In this document: piece by piece, positions 32,683 through 41,746 of the stretch
Layout: each line of letters begins with the position of its first letter
Position numbering within the stretch: the stretch's first letter is position 1
NCBI GenBank assembly: GCA_963666865.1
Contig: OY763072.1
Span: 1,116,001-1,180,000 of the forward strand
Direction: 5' to 3'
DNA: 64,000 nucleotides
Source: Bin87 sp963666865
Lineage (GTDB): Bacteria; Chloroflexota; Dehalococcoidia; Lucifugimonadales; UBA3495
Translations under genes and position numbers: made by a program
Notes under the pieces: generated by a model
The model's input: only the letters and a program-made list of their open reading frames with translations
Told to the model about the DNA's origin: nothing
Databases searched by the model: none

Positions 32683-33198
32683 CTAATCGCGCACCGTGGC
32701 GTAAAGCCATTGGTCTATGGTCTGTCCGTCTTTGGTAATGCTTTTCCTCAAACGCCCCTCGTATTTGTAGCCGGCTTTTTCCAACACCCGGGCCGAGGCA
32801 GGGTTCCATTCGTACACATAGGCATACAGGCGCGCCAGGTCAAAATGAGTGAAAGCGTAGTCGGTGACCGACCGCAGGGCCAGGGTGGCTATACCTAGCC
32901 CCCAATATGGTTCGCCCAACCAGTATCCCACCTGGGCTGAGCGTCGATGGACGTCATCGTATAATTCCAGCCCTATTCCACCTATAGCCTCCGTGTCGGA
33001 CGCGATGGCGAAAATGGTCTCCGGGTCTTGCTCTCTCGCATGTTGGATAAAGACCTCCGCGTCCTCGATACGGTAGGGATAGGGAAAGCGATCACGCAAG
33101 TTACGGGACACGTTGCGGTTGTTAGCATACTTTGCCAACGCCGGCGCGTCGTCGGGACGGAGACCGCGCAGGTGCCATTCGCCGAAGTCGATCCTCAT
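32683..33198 (-). CDS. GNAT acetyltransferase (paralogue)
   Basis: 171 residues from the ATG at 33198 (GGAG upstream). V-G-Y-W-L-G-E-P-Y-W-G-L-G-I-A-T-L-A is the CoA loop. N-terminal M-R-I-D-F-G-E-W-H-L-R matches M-R-I-D-I-G-E-W-Q-V-R of the gene at 31297-31812. The upstream region holds a long hairpin. Confidence 0.85.
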   Translation of the reverse strand: MRIDFGEWHLRGLRPDDAPALAKYANNRNVSRNLRDRFPYPYRIEDAEVFIQHAREQDPETIFAIASDTEAIGGIGLELYDDVHRRSAQVGYWLGEPYWGLGIATLALRSVTDYAFTHFDLARLYAYVYEWNPASARVLEKAGYKYEGRLRKSITKDGQTIDQWLYATVRD

Positions 33199-33230
33199 TA
33201 CCGATACTCCGTGGGAGGTATTTCCATTAT

Positions 33231-33260
33231 AAAGGGGGATGCAACGCTGCATCCCCCTTT
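33231..33260 (-). terminator. Bidirectional-looking hairpin after the Mo-hydroxylase gene
   Basis: A 13-bp perfect inverted repeat with arms AAAGGGGGATGCA and TGCATCCCCCTTT and loop ACGC. It follows the stop of the minus-strand Mo subunit gene at 33294; its minus-strand right arm ends in a short T run. Confidence 0.6.
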
Positions 33261-33293
33261 GAGTGTCCGCGTAAGTCTCAGAGCGAGCGGCGA

Positions 33294-35567
33294 TTAACTA
33301 CCGTTCCACTCCGCTTCCAGCACGCTGCCCGGCGTGATGGGCAGGCTGGTCAGCCGCTGGTCGGTGGCTGCCCCGACGGCGTTGGCGATGGCGGCCAGCG
33401 GGGGCACGATGGGCACCTCGCCCACGCCGCGCACGCCGTAGGGATGGCCGGGGTTGGCTACCTCCACGATCACCGTGTCGATCATGGGCAGGTCCAGCGA
33501 GGTGGGCATCCGGTAGTCCAGGAAGCTGGAGTTCATCATCTGGCCGCTGTCGCTGAAGTAATATTCCTCGTTCAGCGCCCAGCCGATGCCCTGTACCGCG
33601 CCGCCCTGGATCTGGCCTTCCACGTAGCTGGGATGCACCGCCTTGCCGGCGTCCTGGATGGCGGTGTAGCGCAGGATTTCCGTCTTGCCGGTGTCCGGGT
33701 CAACCTCCACGTCCACCAGGTGCACGCCGAAGGAGTTGCCCTCGCCAGTGGGGTCCAGGCTGGCGGTGCCGGTGATGCCGCCGCCGGTGGTGTACAACTG
33801 GCGGGCCAGTTCCTTGAAGGTGAAACTGAGCTCCTCGGACTTGTGGCTGATGACGCCGCTGTCGTATTCCACCTCTTCGACGGGCACGTCCCAGATCGAC
33901 GCGGCACGTTCCACCAGCTGCGTCTTGACGTCCTCAGCGGCGAGGATGGCGGCCCAGCCGGTGGCGAAGGTGGTGCGGCTGCCGCCGGTGACCATGGTGT
34001 AGCCGATGGAGTCGGTGTCCACCACCTGCGGCTTGATCTCCTCGTAGGCGATGCCCAGGGTCTCGGCAGCCTGCTGGGCAATGGAGGCGCGGGAGCCGCC
34101 GATGTCCACAGAGCCTTCAATCAGGTTCACCGTGCCGTCGGGGTTCACCGTCATGTTGACGCTGGAGTGGAAGCCGCGGTTCATCCAGAAGCCGGCGGCG
34201 ATGCCCCGGCCCCGGTTGGGTCCTTCCAGCGGCGTGCGGTAATGCTCGTGGTTGCGAGCGGCCTCCAGGCATTCCACCAGGCCAATCTTCTGGAACACCG
34301 GGCCCTCGACCTTGCGGGAGCCTTCGGTTACGGCGTTGTTCAGGCGGAACTCCACCGGGTCCAGGCCCAGCTTCTGGCACAGCTCGTCCACCACCTGCTC
34401 CACGCCAAAGGCGGCCTGGGGCGAGCCGGGGGCGCGGTAGGCGGCGGTCTTGGGCTTGTTCACCACTACGTCGTAGCCTTCAACGGTCCCGTTTTCCAGC
34501 TCGTAGCAGGCGAAGGCGCAGGTGGCGCCCTGCATCACCGGGGATCCGGGATAGGCGCCAGCCTCGAAGGCCAGCTCGATCTCGGCGGCGGTGATCTTGC
34601 CGGCGTTGTTGGCGCCCATCTTGACGCGCATCCAGCTGCCGGGCGCGGGGCCGCTGCCCTCAAAGACCTCGGTGCGGCTCATCAGGACTTTCACCGGGAC
34701 GCCGGCCTTGCGGGACAGCAGCGCCGCCACCGGCTCCAGGTAGAAAGACACCTTGCCGCCGAAGCCGCCGCCGATTTCCATGGGCGTCACGCGCACGTCG
34801 GACACATCCACCCGCAGCGCGTCGGCGGTGTTGGCGCGCACCACGAAAGCGCCCTGGGTGCTGCACCAGATGTTGATCTGCCCGTCGGCCCGCCAGTGGG
34901 CGGTGGCGTTGTGCGGCTCAATGTAGCCCTGGTGTACCGAGGCCGTGGTGAACTCCCGCTCCACGATTACGTCGGCCTGGGCGAAACCGGCGGCGGTGTC
35001 GCCCTTCTCGAACTTCATGTAGGCGGCGACGTTGCTGGGCTTTTCGGACATTTCGCCCATGGCCGAGGTGCGCAGGTCGTCATGCAGCAGCGGCGCTCCG
35101 TCCTGCATGGCGGCGCGCACGTCGATGACGGGTTCCAGCGCCTCGTAATCCACGTCAATCAGCGCCAGCGCCGCCTCTGCGATGTGGGCATTGTCAGCGG
35201 CCACGGCAGCGACGGCGTGGCCGCGATACAGCGCCTTGTCGGATACCAGGAAATTATCGCTGAGGAACTTGAAACGGTTGTAGTCATTGCCCAACTCTTC
35301 TCGGCTCAGAGACGCAAAGGGCAGGTCGGCGGCGGTCACCACGGCGCGGACGCCAGGCAGCGCCTCCGCCCGGCTGGTGTCAACAGACTTGATGCGGGCG
35401 TGGGCATGGGGACTGCGCAACACGCGCCCGTGGAGCAGCCCGGTCAGGTTGAGATCAGCGCCGTACTGAGCGCGGCCCGTAACCTTGTCCACCCCATCGG
35501 GGCGCACGGGGCGCTTGCCAACTACGTCGTACTCAACTTCGGAAAGCACTTGATTTGCGGTGGTCAC
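33294..35567 (-). CDS. Molybdenum hydroxylase large subunit (XdhA/CoxL family)
   Basis: 757 residues, typical for the family. The start G-R-P-V-R-P-D-G-V-D-K-V-T-G-R-A-Q-Y, then G-G-G-F-G-G-K for cofactor binding, A-Y-R-A-P-G-S-P-Q and a C-terminal G-V-G-E with the catalytic Glu are seen. The loop lacks the A-Y-x-C-S-F-R of form I CO dehydrogenase, so this is an aldehyde/purine/nicotinate-type hydroxylase with unknown substrate. The FAD and 2Fe-2S subunits lie upstream at 38764-40127 but are separated by about 3 kb of other genes. Confidence 0.88.
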   Translation of the reverse strand: MTTANQVLSEVEYDVVGKRPVRPDGVDKVTGRAQYGADLNLTGLLHGRVLRSPHAHARIKSVDTSRAEALPGVRAVVTAADLPFASLSREELGNDYNRFKFLSDNFLVSDKALYRGHAVAAVAADNAHIAEAALALIDVDYEALEPVIDVRAAMQDGAPLLHDDLRTSAMGEMSEKPSNVAAYMKFEKGDTAAGFAQADVIVEREFTTASVHQGYIEPHNATAHWRADGQINIWCSTQGAFVVRANTADALRVDVSDVRVTPMEIGGGFGGKVSFYLEPVAALLSRKAGVPVKVLMSRTEVFEGSGPAPGSWMRVKMGANNAGKITAAEIELAFEAGAYPGSPVMQGATCAFACYELENGTVEGYDVVVNKPKTAAYRAPGSPQAAFGVEQVVDELCQKLGLDPVEFRLNNAVTEGSRKVEGPVFQKIGLVECLEAARNHEHYRTPLEGPNRGRGIAAGFWMNRGFHSSVNMTVNPDGTVNLIEGSVDIGGSRASIAQQAAETLGIAYEEIKPQVVDTDSIGYTMVTGGSRTTFATGWAAILAAEDVKTQLVERAASIWDVPVEEVEYDSGVISHKSEELSFTFKELARQLYTTGGGITGTASLDPTGEGNSFGVHLVDVEVDPDTGKTEILRYTAIQDAGKAVHPSYVEGQIQGGAVQGIGWALNEEYYFSDSGQMMNSSFLDYRMPTSLDLPMIDTVIVEVANPGHPYGVRGVGEVPIVPPLAAIANAVGAATDQRLTSLPITPGSVLEAEWNGS

Positions 35568-35711
35568 TTTGGTTCACCTCATAACGGTTTCAGTTGGCGG
35601 GGATTATAGCGTATGTTGGGCGAGGGGCAGATGGCTGACGATTTTGACGGGCCGGGACGCTGCCTGTTAGCATGGCTTCACCGCACTCTGTGAACCCTAC
35701 CGGAGATGCTG

Positions 35712-36221
35712 ATGAGCGCTTGGCCCAACCAACCGAACTTCGCACGCATACCGGTTGACCACCCGCCGGACCCGGTACCTAATCAACTATGCCGGGTAGG
35801 TACGGCCGTCGGCATACTGGCCTATGATGAACTCTACGAGTTCCTGCGACGGAATTCTACTGTCAACAAGCCCCACGATCCTATGCGAATGGAATCTTTG
35901 TACGGCAGCGGCGAAAAGCCGGTATCCTTTCAGCCCGCCACCTGGCCGGCGGAGGTGCGTAACACAGGCGATGCTACGGCCCAACCCGGTCAAATCGTGC
36001 GCTACTATGACTCCGGCGTAGGTTCCGCGGGAAGCCAGTCCAATTGCGTGGTTGGTGAAACGGAAACGCCATACGATGCTGTGGTCGGCATATTGCTGGA
36101 ACCTATCCCGGCTCACACCACCAAGGCAGTCGGCATCTTGATGCAGTACGCCCGCCGGGACTGGCATTGGCTCACCTGCCCGGCTGTGGAGAGAGACCCC
36201 GAAATCTGCAACGGGGCCTGA
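35712..36221 (+). CDS. Hypothetical protein
   Basis: 169 residues from the second ATG (GGAG 8 nt upstream). Proline-rich beginning, then mixed alpha/beta with several cysteines and tryptophans. No family recognised. It opens the inserted block inside the Mo-hydroxylase operon and is divergent from the large-subunit gene. Confidence 0.5.
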   Translation: MSAWPNQPNFARIPVDHPPDPVPNQLCRVGTAVGILAYDELYEFLRRNSTVNKPHDPMRMESLYGSGEKPVSFQPATWPAEVRNTGDATAQPGQIVRYYDSGVGSAGSQSNCVVGETETPYDAVVGILLEPIPAHTTKAVGILMQYARRDWHWLTCPAVERDPEICNGA

Positions 36222-36239
36222 GTTTTCAGAGGAACCAGG

Positions 36240-36431
36240 ATGCCGGTGCAAGACCTGTTCCTGCACCTCAGCAACGGCGACAGCATCGAGGATTTTCTGA
36301 CCGACTTTCCATCCGTGAGCCGGGAACAAGTTCGCCAAGTGCTGCAACACGAAGCGTCGGACCTGAGCCGATATGCCGGCATCCCTGACGTCAGCATAAA
36401 CCCGGATGTTGCCACTGCGACGGCGACATGA
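36240..36431 (+). CDS. DUF433-family antitoxin
   Basis: 63 residues. G-D-S-I-E-D-F-L-T-D-F-P-S-V-S-R-E-Q-V matches the DUF433 helix-turn-helix signature. The ATG of the next gene overlaps its stop (ATGA). DUF433 proteins are regularly paired with DUF5615 PIN-like toxins, as here. Confidence 0.8.
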   Translation: MPVQDLFLHLSNGDSIEDFLTDFPSVSREQVRQVLQHEASDLSRYAGIPDVSINPDVATATAT

Positions 36432-36769
36432 GGATACTGCTGGACCATAACGTACCGGAAAGCCTGCGCCACCTGATAACCGACCACGAGGTTCACACCG
36501 CCCGCTACCTGGGATGGGATACTTTGCGCAACGGGGAGCTACTGCGCCGGACGGCAGTGTCTGGATACGACATATTCGTTACCGGCGACCAAGGCATCCA
36601 ATACCAGCACAACCTGCCGACCATTGGACTGCGAGTAATTTCACTAACGACCAATCATCGCCCCAGCATTGAACGGGATATAGCGGCAGTAAAAGCCTCA
36701 ATAGCGAACTGCCGCCCCGGTGAAGTGTTGCCGGTATCAACCCCAGATCTGCGGAGACAGGCCAATTAG
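36428..36769 (+). CDS. DUF5615 PIN-like toxin
   Basis: 113 residues. M-R-I-L-L-D-H-N-V-P opens the PIN/Mut7-C-like fold with its catalytic Asp, and F-V-T-G-D-Q-G-I carries the second acidic cluster (T-x-D). Overlaps the DUF433 antitoxin gene. Likely an RNase toxin. Confidence 0.8.
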   Translation: MRILLDHNVPESLRHLITDHEVHTARYLGWDTLRNGELLRRTAVSGYDIFVTGDQGIQYQHNLPTIGLRVISLTTNHRPSIERDIAAVKASIANCRPGEVLPVSTPDLRRQAN

Positions 36770-36880
36770 CCTGATCGACCACTCCGAAATTGCCATCATC
36801 GCGTTCGTGAACGCCGACCCAACCCGGCGCAAAACCTTCGCCGTTTACGTTTTGTTCAGAACGAGGACCTCATGGCTTAC

Positions 36881-38641
36881 CTAATTATCAGGGTAAGGCC
36901 ACGTCCGTAGCGCTAGTTCAGCCATCCAGACCGTCCTGTCTTCGATATCTTGGTCCGTCCATTGTTCACAATCTTGTTCTAGCACTGCTTTGGTGAGCTC
37001 TATCTCTCGATGATTGAGCAGAACTTCCAGTTTGTCATTCCAAGGCGCGTCTTGGTTCCTACGATTCATTCGGCCCTTGGTCAGGGTCAGGTTGCCCAAG
37101 TATTCGATCCTCTCTTTCCTGCGTTCCATCCTTGCCTGTGTTCGGTTGCCTTCCAGCGGATAGTTTGTCATCCCCGCTTCCCCGGAAGGCATCAGGTACG
37201 CAGACTGCGCCTTGTAGTCCAGTTGGCTCTGCCCGTTTTCACGGCGCAAGCGCGACTCGAGCGCGTTGAGTACGACATCCCGTCGACCAGCACTCATTTC
37301 ATGTCGGCTTGTAGTCAGGCGTTGCATGATCTCTGAATCGTTGGGCCAGCGAGCGGCGTCTATCGTGATGTTTTTCAACGTGGAGACTACCGCCACAGGA
37401 CGACTGGAACCTTCTTCTGAAGCCCGACGCAGTTGCGGCAACAAGCTCACCATCGTATTCATCAAAGTAGCGCCCACGTTTAGATTGGCCAAAATGCGCC
37501 TGACGATATAGCTCTCGATTGTGCGCAGACAAGCTTGCCGCTCCCTGACCTCTACTCCATTATCAGCGTCCCACAGCCAGAGCGTAATTGGCAGAACAGC
37601 CCGCAAGCCCATACTGAGCAATCGCTCTGATGACGGTTTTGTTTCGCTGAAATTATGCTCTTCAACGTCCCGGTATATTTTCGCTGCCCGGTTCATGCGA
37701 TCCGTCACGAACTGCACGTTCCGTCCAGATGCTTTCACCACCTGTAGGTAGTTGCGGAACTCCGTGGCTACCCGGCTGGGCGCAATTCGCCGACGCAGCC
37801 GTGACGTAAGCCAGTCGCTGAGAAACAAGTCCAGCTTGCTGTCTTGCCCCGTAGTTTCCAGCCACCAACTGTCCTCGAATTGCCGATTCCACAAAGTGTT
37901 AGCTCGCTCTTCGTCTTCGGTAACTCTGCCCTCGTACATAATGGTGTTTTTTACCAGCTCTGAGGGCTTCAGGGGCTCGGCCCTGGCGTTGAGCGTCTCA
38001 AACACAACATTGGGTTGTTCAGACGGGTCTAATGTGAGCAGCGCTGTTTCGAGTTTGAACTCCAGCGCGTCCAGCAAGTTCTGACAGCGTTGCTCACGGC
38101 CATCAGCTGTTCCCAGATAGTTCAAAGCAGACTGGTTGAAGAAGGCATGGCAGTCGGCCATCCTGCTCACCGCATCGGTACTCAATTGCTCGTCAAGGAC
38201 TTCCCGGAGCGACAAGCTATCATTGCGGTTGGTATGTCTGACTTTAGGCGTTCGTTGACCCAATCCCACATCATTCCAGATTCGATTCAGAAATTGCTCG
38301 CTCAAATCATCCAAGCCACGCTCCATTGCAGCTTCGCCGATTGCCTTGAGAGCAATGAGCAGCGTAGTCATTCGTTGCTGGCCATCTACTACGATGAAAC
38401 CCGGCGGGCGTCCGTCCGGGTGCGCGCTGCGCTCTTGAATCACTATCGGCCCCATGAAATGGGGCGGCACATCGTCTATATTGTCGCTGGCAGCTATAGC
38501 CTGCGCAACGTTCACGATGTCATCCCACAGGGGAGACCACTGGTTTTCTTCCGTCCACGCGTAGGCACGCTGAAAATGTGGAATCACAAATTCCTCGTTG
38601 CTTTCCAGCATCGCAGCCAGTGTCGTGACTTCGGCTTTCAT
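36881..38641 (-). CDS. DUF262/DUF1524 protein (GmrSD-like), HNH region degenerate
   Basis: 586 residues. The N-terminal DUF262 ParB-like domain has I-P-H-F-Q-R-A-Y-A-W (21-30) and V-V-D-G-Q-Q-R-M-T-T with D-G-Q-Q-R nucleotide-binding motif. The C-terminal DUF1524 region retains Y-L-G-N-L-T-L-T-K-G-x-M-N and P-W, but where family members have E-H-I-M-P this protein has A-Y-L-M-P-S, losing the catalytic His. Such proteins are type IV restriction enzymes or phage-defence effectors. Good ribosome site (GAGGGGAGA). Confidence 0.75.
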   Translation of the reverse strand: MKAEVTTLAAMLESNEEFVIPHFQRAYAWTEENQWSPLWDDIVNVAQAIAASDNIDDVPPHFMGPIVIQERSAHPDGRPPGFIVVDGQQRMTTLLIALKAIGEAAMERGLDDLSEQFLNRIWNDVGLGQRTPKVRHTNRNDSLSLREVLDEQLSTDAVSRMADCHAFFNQSALNYLGTADGREQRCQNLLDALEFKLETALLTLDPSEQPNVVFETLNARAEPLKPSELVKNTIMYEGRVTEDEERANTLWNRQFEDSWWLETTGQDSKLDLFLSDWLTSRLRRRIAPSRVATEFRNYLQVVKASGRNVQFVTDRMNRAAKIYRDVEEHNFSETKPSSERLLSMGLRAVLPITLWLWDADNGVEVRERQACLRTIESYIVRRILANLNVGATLMNTMVSLLPQLRRASEEGSSRPVAVVSTLKNITIDAARWPNDSEIMQRLTTSRHEMSAGRRDVVLNALESRLRRENGQSQLDYKAQSAYLMPSGEAGMTNYPLEGNRTQARMERRKERIEYLGNLTLTKGRMNRRNQDAPWNDKLEVLLNHREIELTKAVLEQDCEQWTDQDIEDRTVWMAELALRTWPYPDN

Positions 38642-38763
38642 CTCGTCTCCCCTCTCTTGGCGAACGCCAGAATCCTAACGAAGCCTTCGGTTAACATTAG
38701 GGGCAACCACAATGGCTGCCCCTGTCCCAAAACTGTTTAACGTCGCAAAGCGACGGTGCGAGC

Positions 38764-39243
38764 CTACCCCGCCCGCATCTTCTCCCCGGCGTCCAGCACG
38801 GCGCGGACGATTTTGTCGTAGCCGGTGCAGCGGCAGAGGTTGCCGGCCAGCCAGTGGCGGATGCGACCTTCGTCGGCGTCCGGCTCGGCGTCCAAGAGGG
38901 CCTTGGCGGCCACGATGAAGCCGGGCGTGCAGATGCCGCACTGGAGCGCGGCATTCTCCAGGAAGGCTTGCTGAATGGGATGCAGGCCGTCGGCGGAGGC
39001 AACGCCTTCAATGGTGTTGACCTCGGCGCCCTGGGCTTCGACGCCCAGCACCAGGCAGGAACACACGATGCGGCCGTCCAGGTTGACGGTGCAGGCTCCG
39101 CAGTTGCCGTCGTTGCAGCCCTCCTTGGCGCCGGTCATGCCGACGACGTCGCGCAGGCATTCCAGCAGGCTCTGGCGTGGCTCGCAGAGAAAGTCGGTCT
39201 GGTTGCCGTTGATGTTGGTGGTTACGTGGACAAGTCCGGGCAT
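38764..39243 (-). CDS. Molybdenum hydroxylase 2Fe-2S subunit (CoxS/XdhC type)
   Basis: 159 residues. The first plant-type cluster is C43-x4-C48-x2-C51 with C63; the second has C-G-I-C and C-R-C-T-G-Y. It passes electrons from the Mo centre to the FAD subunit. Starts 2 nt after the FAD-subunit stop; the large subunit would normally follow directly, but the DUF262 gene and TA pair intervene. Confidence 0.92.
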   Translation of the reverse strand: MPGLVHVTTNINGNQTDFLCEPRQSLLECLRDVVGMTGAKEGCNDGNCGACTVNLDGRIVCSCLVLGVEAQGAEVNTIEGVASADGLHPIQQAFLENAALQCGICTPGFIVAAKALLDAEPDADEGRIRHWLAGNLCRCTGYDKIVRAVLDAGEKMRAG

Positions 39244-39245
39244 TG

Positions 39246-40127
39246 TTATTCCTCCCCTCGGGCGCGCCGGATGGCGATATTCAGGGTGCGGCGGGTCAGC
39301 ACGTCCACCAGGTGGTGACGCTGGCGGATGGTGCCGCGCATATCGGTGATGGGGGTAGCGGCTTCGCTGGCCAGACGGCCGGCCTCGGCGATAGCGTCAT
39401 CGGAAACGGCCTTGCCGGCCAGGCTGTCGCCGGCGGCGGTGGCCAGGATGGGCGTCGGCCCGACGGAGGCCAGGGCGATGCGGGCCGAGACGAAGTTCTG
39501 GCCCGAGGCGTCCAGCACCACGGAAGAGGACACGCCGGCCACGGCGATGTCCATCTCATTGCGCGGGATGAACCGCAGGTAAGCGGTGCCGGAGTTGGCG
39601 GCGGGCGCCGGAATCTGGACGGCAACCAGCAGTTCACCCGGCTCCAGGACGTTACGGCCCGGCCCGGTGCAGAAATCCTCGGTGGGCACGGTGCGCCAGC
39701 CGTTGGGGCCGTTGATGTGGGCCTCGCCGCCGAGAGTGATCACCGGCGGGATGGTATCGCCGGACGGGGCGGCGTTGCACAGGTTGCCGCCCACCGTGGC
39801 CCGGCCCTGGATCTGGATGCTGCCGATCATGCCGGCGGCGTCAATGAGACCGGGATAAGCGGCGGCTACGGCCTGGTTCTGGTAGATCTGGTAGCACGGT
39901 ACGGCGGCGCCGAGTTGCAGGCCACTGTCACTCAGATTGAGGGTGTTCAACTCGGGAATCTTCTTCGTGTCCACCAGGGCGTCAAGCTCGTACCGGCCGC
40001 CGCGCAGCTGCACCAGAATGTCAGTGCCGCCGGCCAACGCGCGGGCACGGTCGCCGTGCTGCGCCATGACGGACACGGCATCGCTGAGAGAAGTAGGGGC
40101 AACGTAATCAATAGCTCGCATGGGCAC
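39246..40127 (-). CDS. Molybdenum hydroxylase FAD-binding subunit (CoxM type)
   Basis: 293 residues. A-L-A-G-G-T-D-I-L-V (31-40) and T-V-G-G-N-L-C-N-A-A-P are the two FAD-contacting loops of CoxM/XdhB subunits. First gene of the interrupted operon; upstream DNA at 40128-40299 has only GC-rich inverted repeats. Confidence 0.92.
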   Translation of the reverse strand: MPMRAIDYVAPTSLSDAVSVMAQHGDRARALAGGTDILVQLRGGRYELDALVDTKKIPELNTLNLSDSGLQLGAAVPCYQIYQNQAVAAAYPGLIDAAGMIGSIQIQGRATVGGNLCNAAPSGDTIPPVITLGGEAHINGPNGWRTVPTEDFCTGPGRNVLEPGELLVAVQIPAPAANSGTAYLRFIPRNEMDIAVAGVSSSVVLDASGQNFVSARIALASVGPTPILATAAGDSLAGKAVSDDAIAEAGRLASEAATPITDMRGTIRQRHHLVDVLTRRTLNIAIRRARGEE

Positions 40128-40299
40128 CTCCTGCGGGGCAGATTATAGCACGAACAACGGCCCTGTCAGCAGGCCGTTTCTGTGCTGGGCGGCTATGCTG
40201 CCACGGGCGCGCCGGCCGGTGGGGCCGGCACGTCAGGGAACGGCGGCTATGATACCCCCGTACCCCGCGCGACGCAAACGGGAAGGCGCGGTATATCCG

Positions 40300-41559
40300 T
40301 CAAACCGCGCCCTCCGCTGCCAGTTCCGCCAACTGCTCCGCCGTCAGGCCGCCCAGGCTGCACAGGATCTCCGCGTTGTGCTCCCCTAATCTTGGCGGAG
40401 TCCCGGTGTCCGCCGGCCGGCACGCTGTCAGTTGGATCGGCGTTGCCAACGACCGGAAAGTCCCGCCCAGCGAGTCCCCGGTGTCAACGTACATCCCCCG
40501 CGCTTCCAGCTGCGGGCAGTCCGCCAAATCCGCTACGTTTTGCGCCACGCCCATGGAGAACCCCAGCTCCGTCAGCCGTCCTGCGACCTCCCACTTGGGC
40601 CGTTGCGACGACCATTCCTCAATCGCCGGTATCACTTGCTCGAAAACAAAGTCGGCGTCGGGAAATTGCTGTAGATACCGCTCGTCCTGCTCCGGTAGAT
40701 GGGGACGCCCCACCAGATCCCAGAGCGCCGTCAATCGCTGCGGGCTGCGCACGCCGGCCATCACGACATAGCCGTCGGCGGCCCGGAACACGAGTCCCGG
40801 CCCCAGGGAGGCTTGCCGAGTGCGTCCGGCGATCCGACCGGATTCCGGCCCCGTGACCTGGTAGGCGTTCATGTTGCTGACCAAATGGGACACCATGCAC
40901 TCGTACATCGCCACGTCAACGTGCTGACCGACTCCCGTCTGTCTCCTCGTTTCCAAGGCCAGCACGATGCCGAGGGCAGCCCAGACGCCCGGCACCGAAT
41001 CGCCGATGTTGTCGCCCACGGCCTGAGGAGCGCCGCCTGGCTCCCCGGTGACCTCCATCCAGCCCGACATCGCCTGTATCGCCAGGTTGTTGGCCGGCCA
41101 GTCGGAATAAGGGCCCCGCGCGCCGTCGCCGTAGCCGGTAATCTCAGCGTAGATCAGTCGCGGGTTGATTTCCCGCAGCCGCTCGTAACCCAAACCCAGC
41201 CGCCGGAACGCTCCCGGCCCCCAGTTGTCCAGCAGCACATCCGAATTGGCGACCAGTGATTCGAAGGCTCCCTTGCAAATCTGATTCCGCAAGTCCAGCG
41301 TCACCGACTTCTTGTTCCGGTTCACGCCCAGGAAACGACTGCTTACTCGCTCGCCGTCGCCTCCCTCAATGAATGGTTGCCGTCCGCGCGCTGCGTCGCC
41401 CGTCCGTGGTCGCTCGATCTTGATAACCTCGGCGCCCATGTCCGCCAGAATCTGCGAACAGAAAGGCCCTGCAACGATGTGCGTGGCGTCAAGGACGCGG
41501 ATGCCGGTCAAGGGGAGGGGTAGGGGGAGGTCCATGGGGGTGTTGCGGTTGGCAGACAT
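40300..41559 (-). CDS. CaiB/BaiF family CoA-transferase (class III)
   Basis: 419 residues from the ATG at 41559. G-I-R-V-L-D-A-T-H-I-V-A-G-P-F at the start and G-A-E-V-I-K-I-E-R-P, N-R-N-K-K-S-V-T-L-D, then A-E-I-T-G-Y-G all match the family; the catalytic Asp lies in a Q-H-V-D-V-A-M-Y-E segment region. These enzymes move CoA between carboxylic acids. The substrate is not predictable. No strong ribosome site is seen; a start at residue 9 is possible. Confidence 0.85.
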   Translation of the reverse strand: MSANRNTPMDLPLPLPLTGIRVLDATHIVAGPFCSQILADMGAEVIKIERPRTGDAARGRQPFIEGGDGERVSSRFLGVNRNKKSVTLDLRNQICKGAFESLVANSDVLLDNWGPGAFRRLGLGYERLREINPRLIYAEITGYGDGARGPYSDWPANNLAIQAMSGWMEVTGEPGGAPQAVGDNIGDSVPGVWAALGIVLALETRRQTGVGQHVDVAMYECMVSHLVSNMNAYQVTGPESGRIAGRTRQASLGPGLVFRAADGYVVMAGVRSPQRLTALWDLVGRPHLPEQDERYLQQFPDADFVFEQVIPAIEEWSSQRPKWEVAGRLTELGFSMGVAQNVADLADCPQLEARGMYVDTGDSLGGTFRSLATPIQLTACRPADTGTPPRLGEHNAEILCSLGGLTAEQLAELAAEGAV

Positions 41560-41608
41560 CGCTAGATACTCACTTGTGAGGCATGCTTCGGAAGCTCGAG
41601 TTATGCGA

Positions 41609-41746
41609 TTATCGGCTGAGGGCACGGTCGGCGACACGCATTAGCAACTGGGCGTATGCAGTGGCGACGCCAATACTGTGTTGAAGATCCCGGGGTGGCA
41701 AGTTGATGTGGTAGAAGTGGTTGTGCAATTGCTGCTGTCCGTTGTA
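41609..41746 (-). pseudogene. C-terminal part of the IS-split HEPN-like gene
   Basis: Encodes ...N-G-Q-Q-Q-L-H-N-H-F-Y-H-I-N and ends A-D-R-A-L-S-R before TAA. It joins in frame to 42640-42914 after removal of the IS and one TTGTA copy. H-N-H-F-Y resembles Y-H-Q-R-F-Y of the relative at 10763-11134. Confidence 0.85.

Noticed and set aside
33294..35567. Aerobic CO dehydrogenase large subunit
   Set aside because: The active-site loop reads A-Y-R-A-P-G-S instead of A-Y-x-C-S-F-R, so a form I CO dehydrogenase is not supported.
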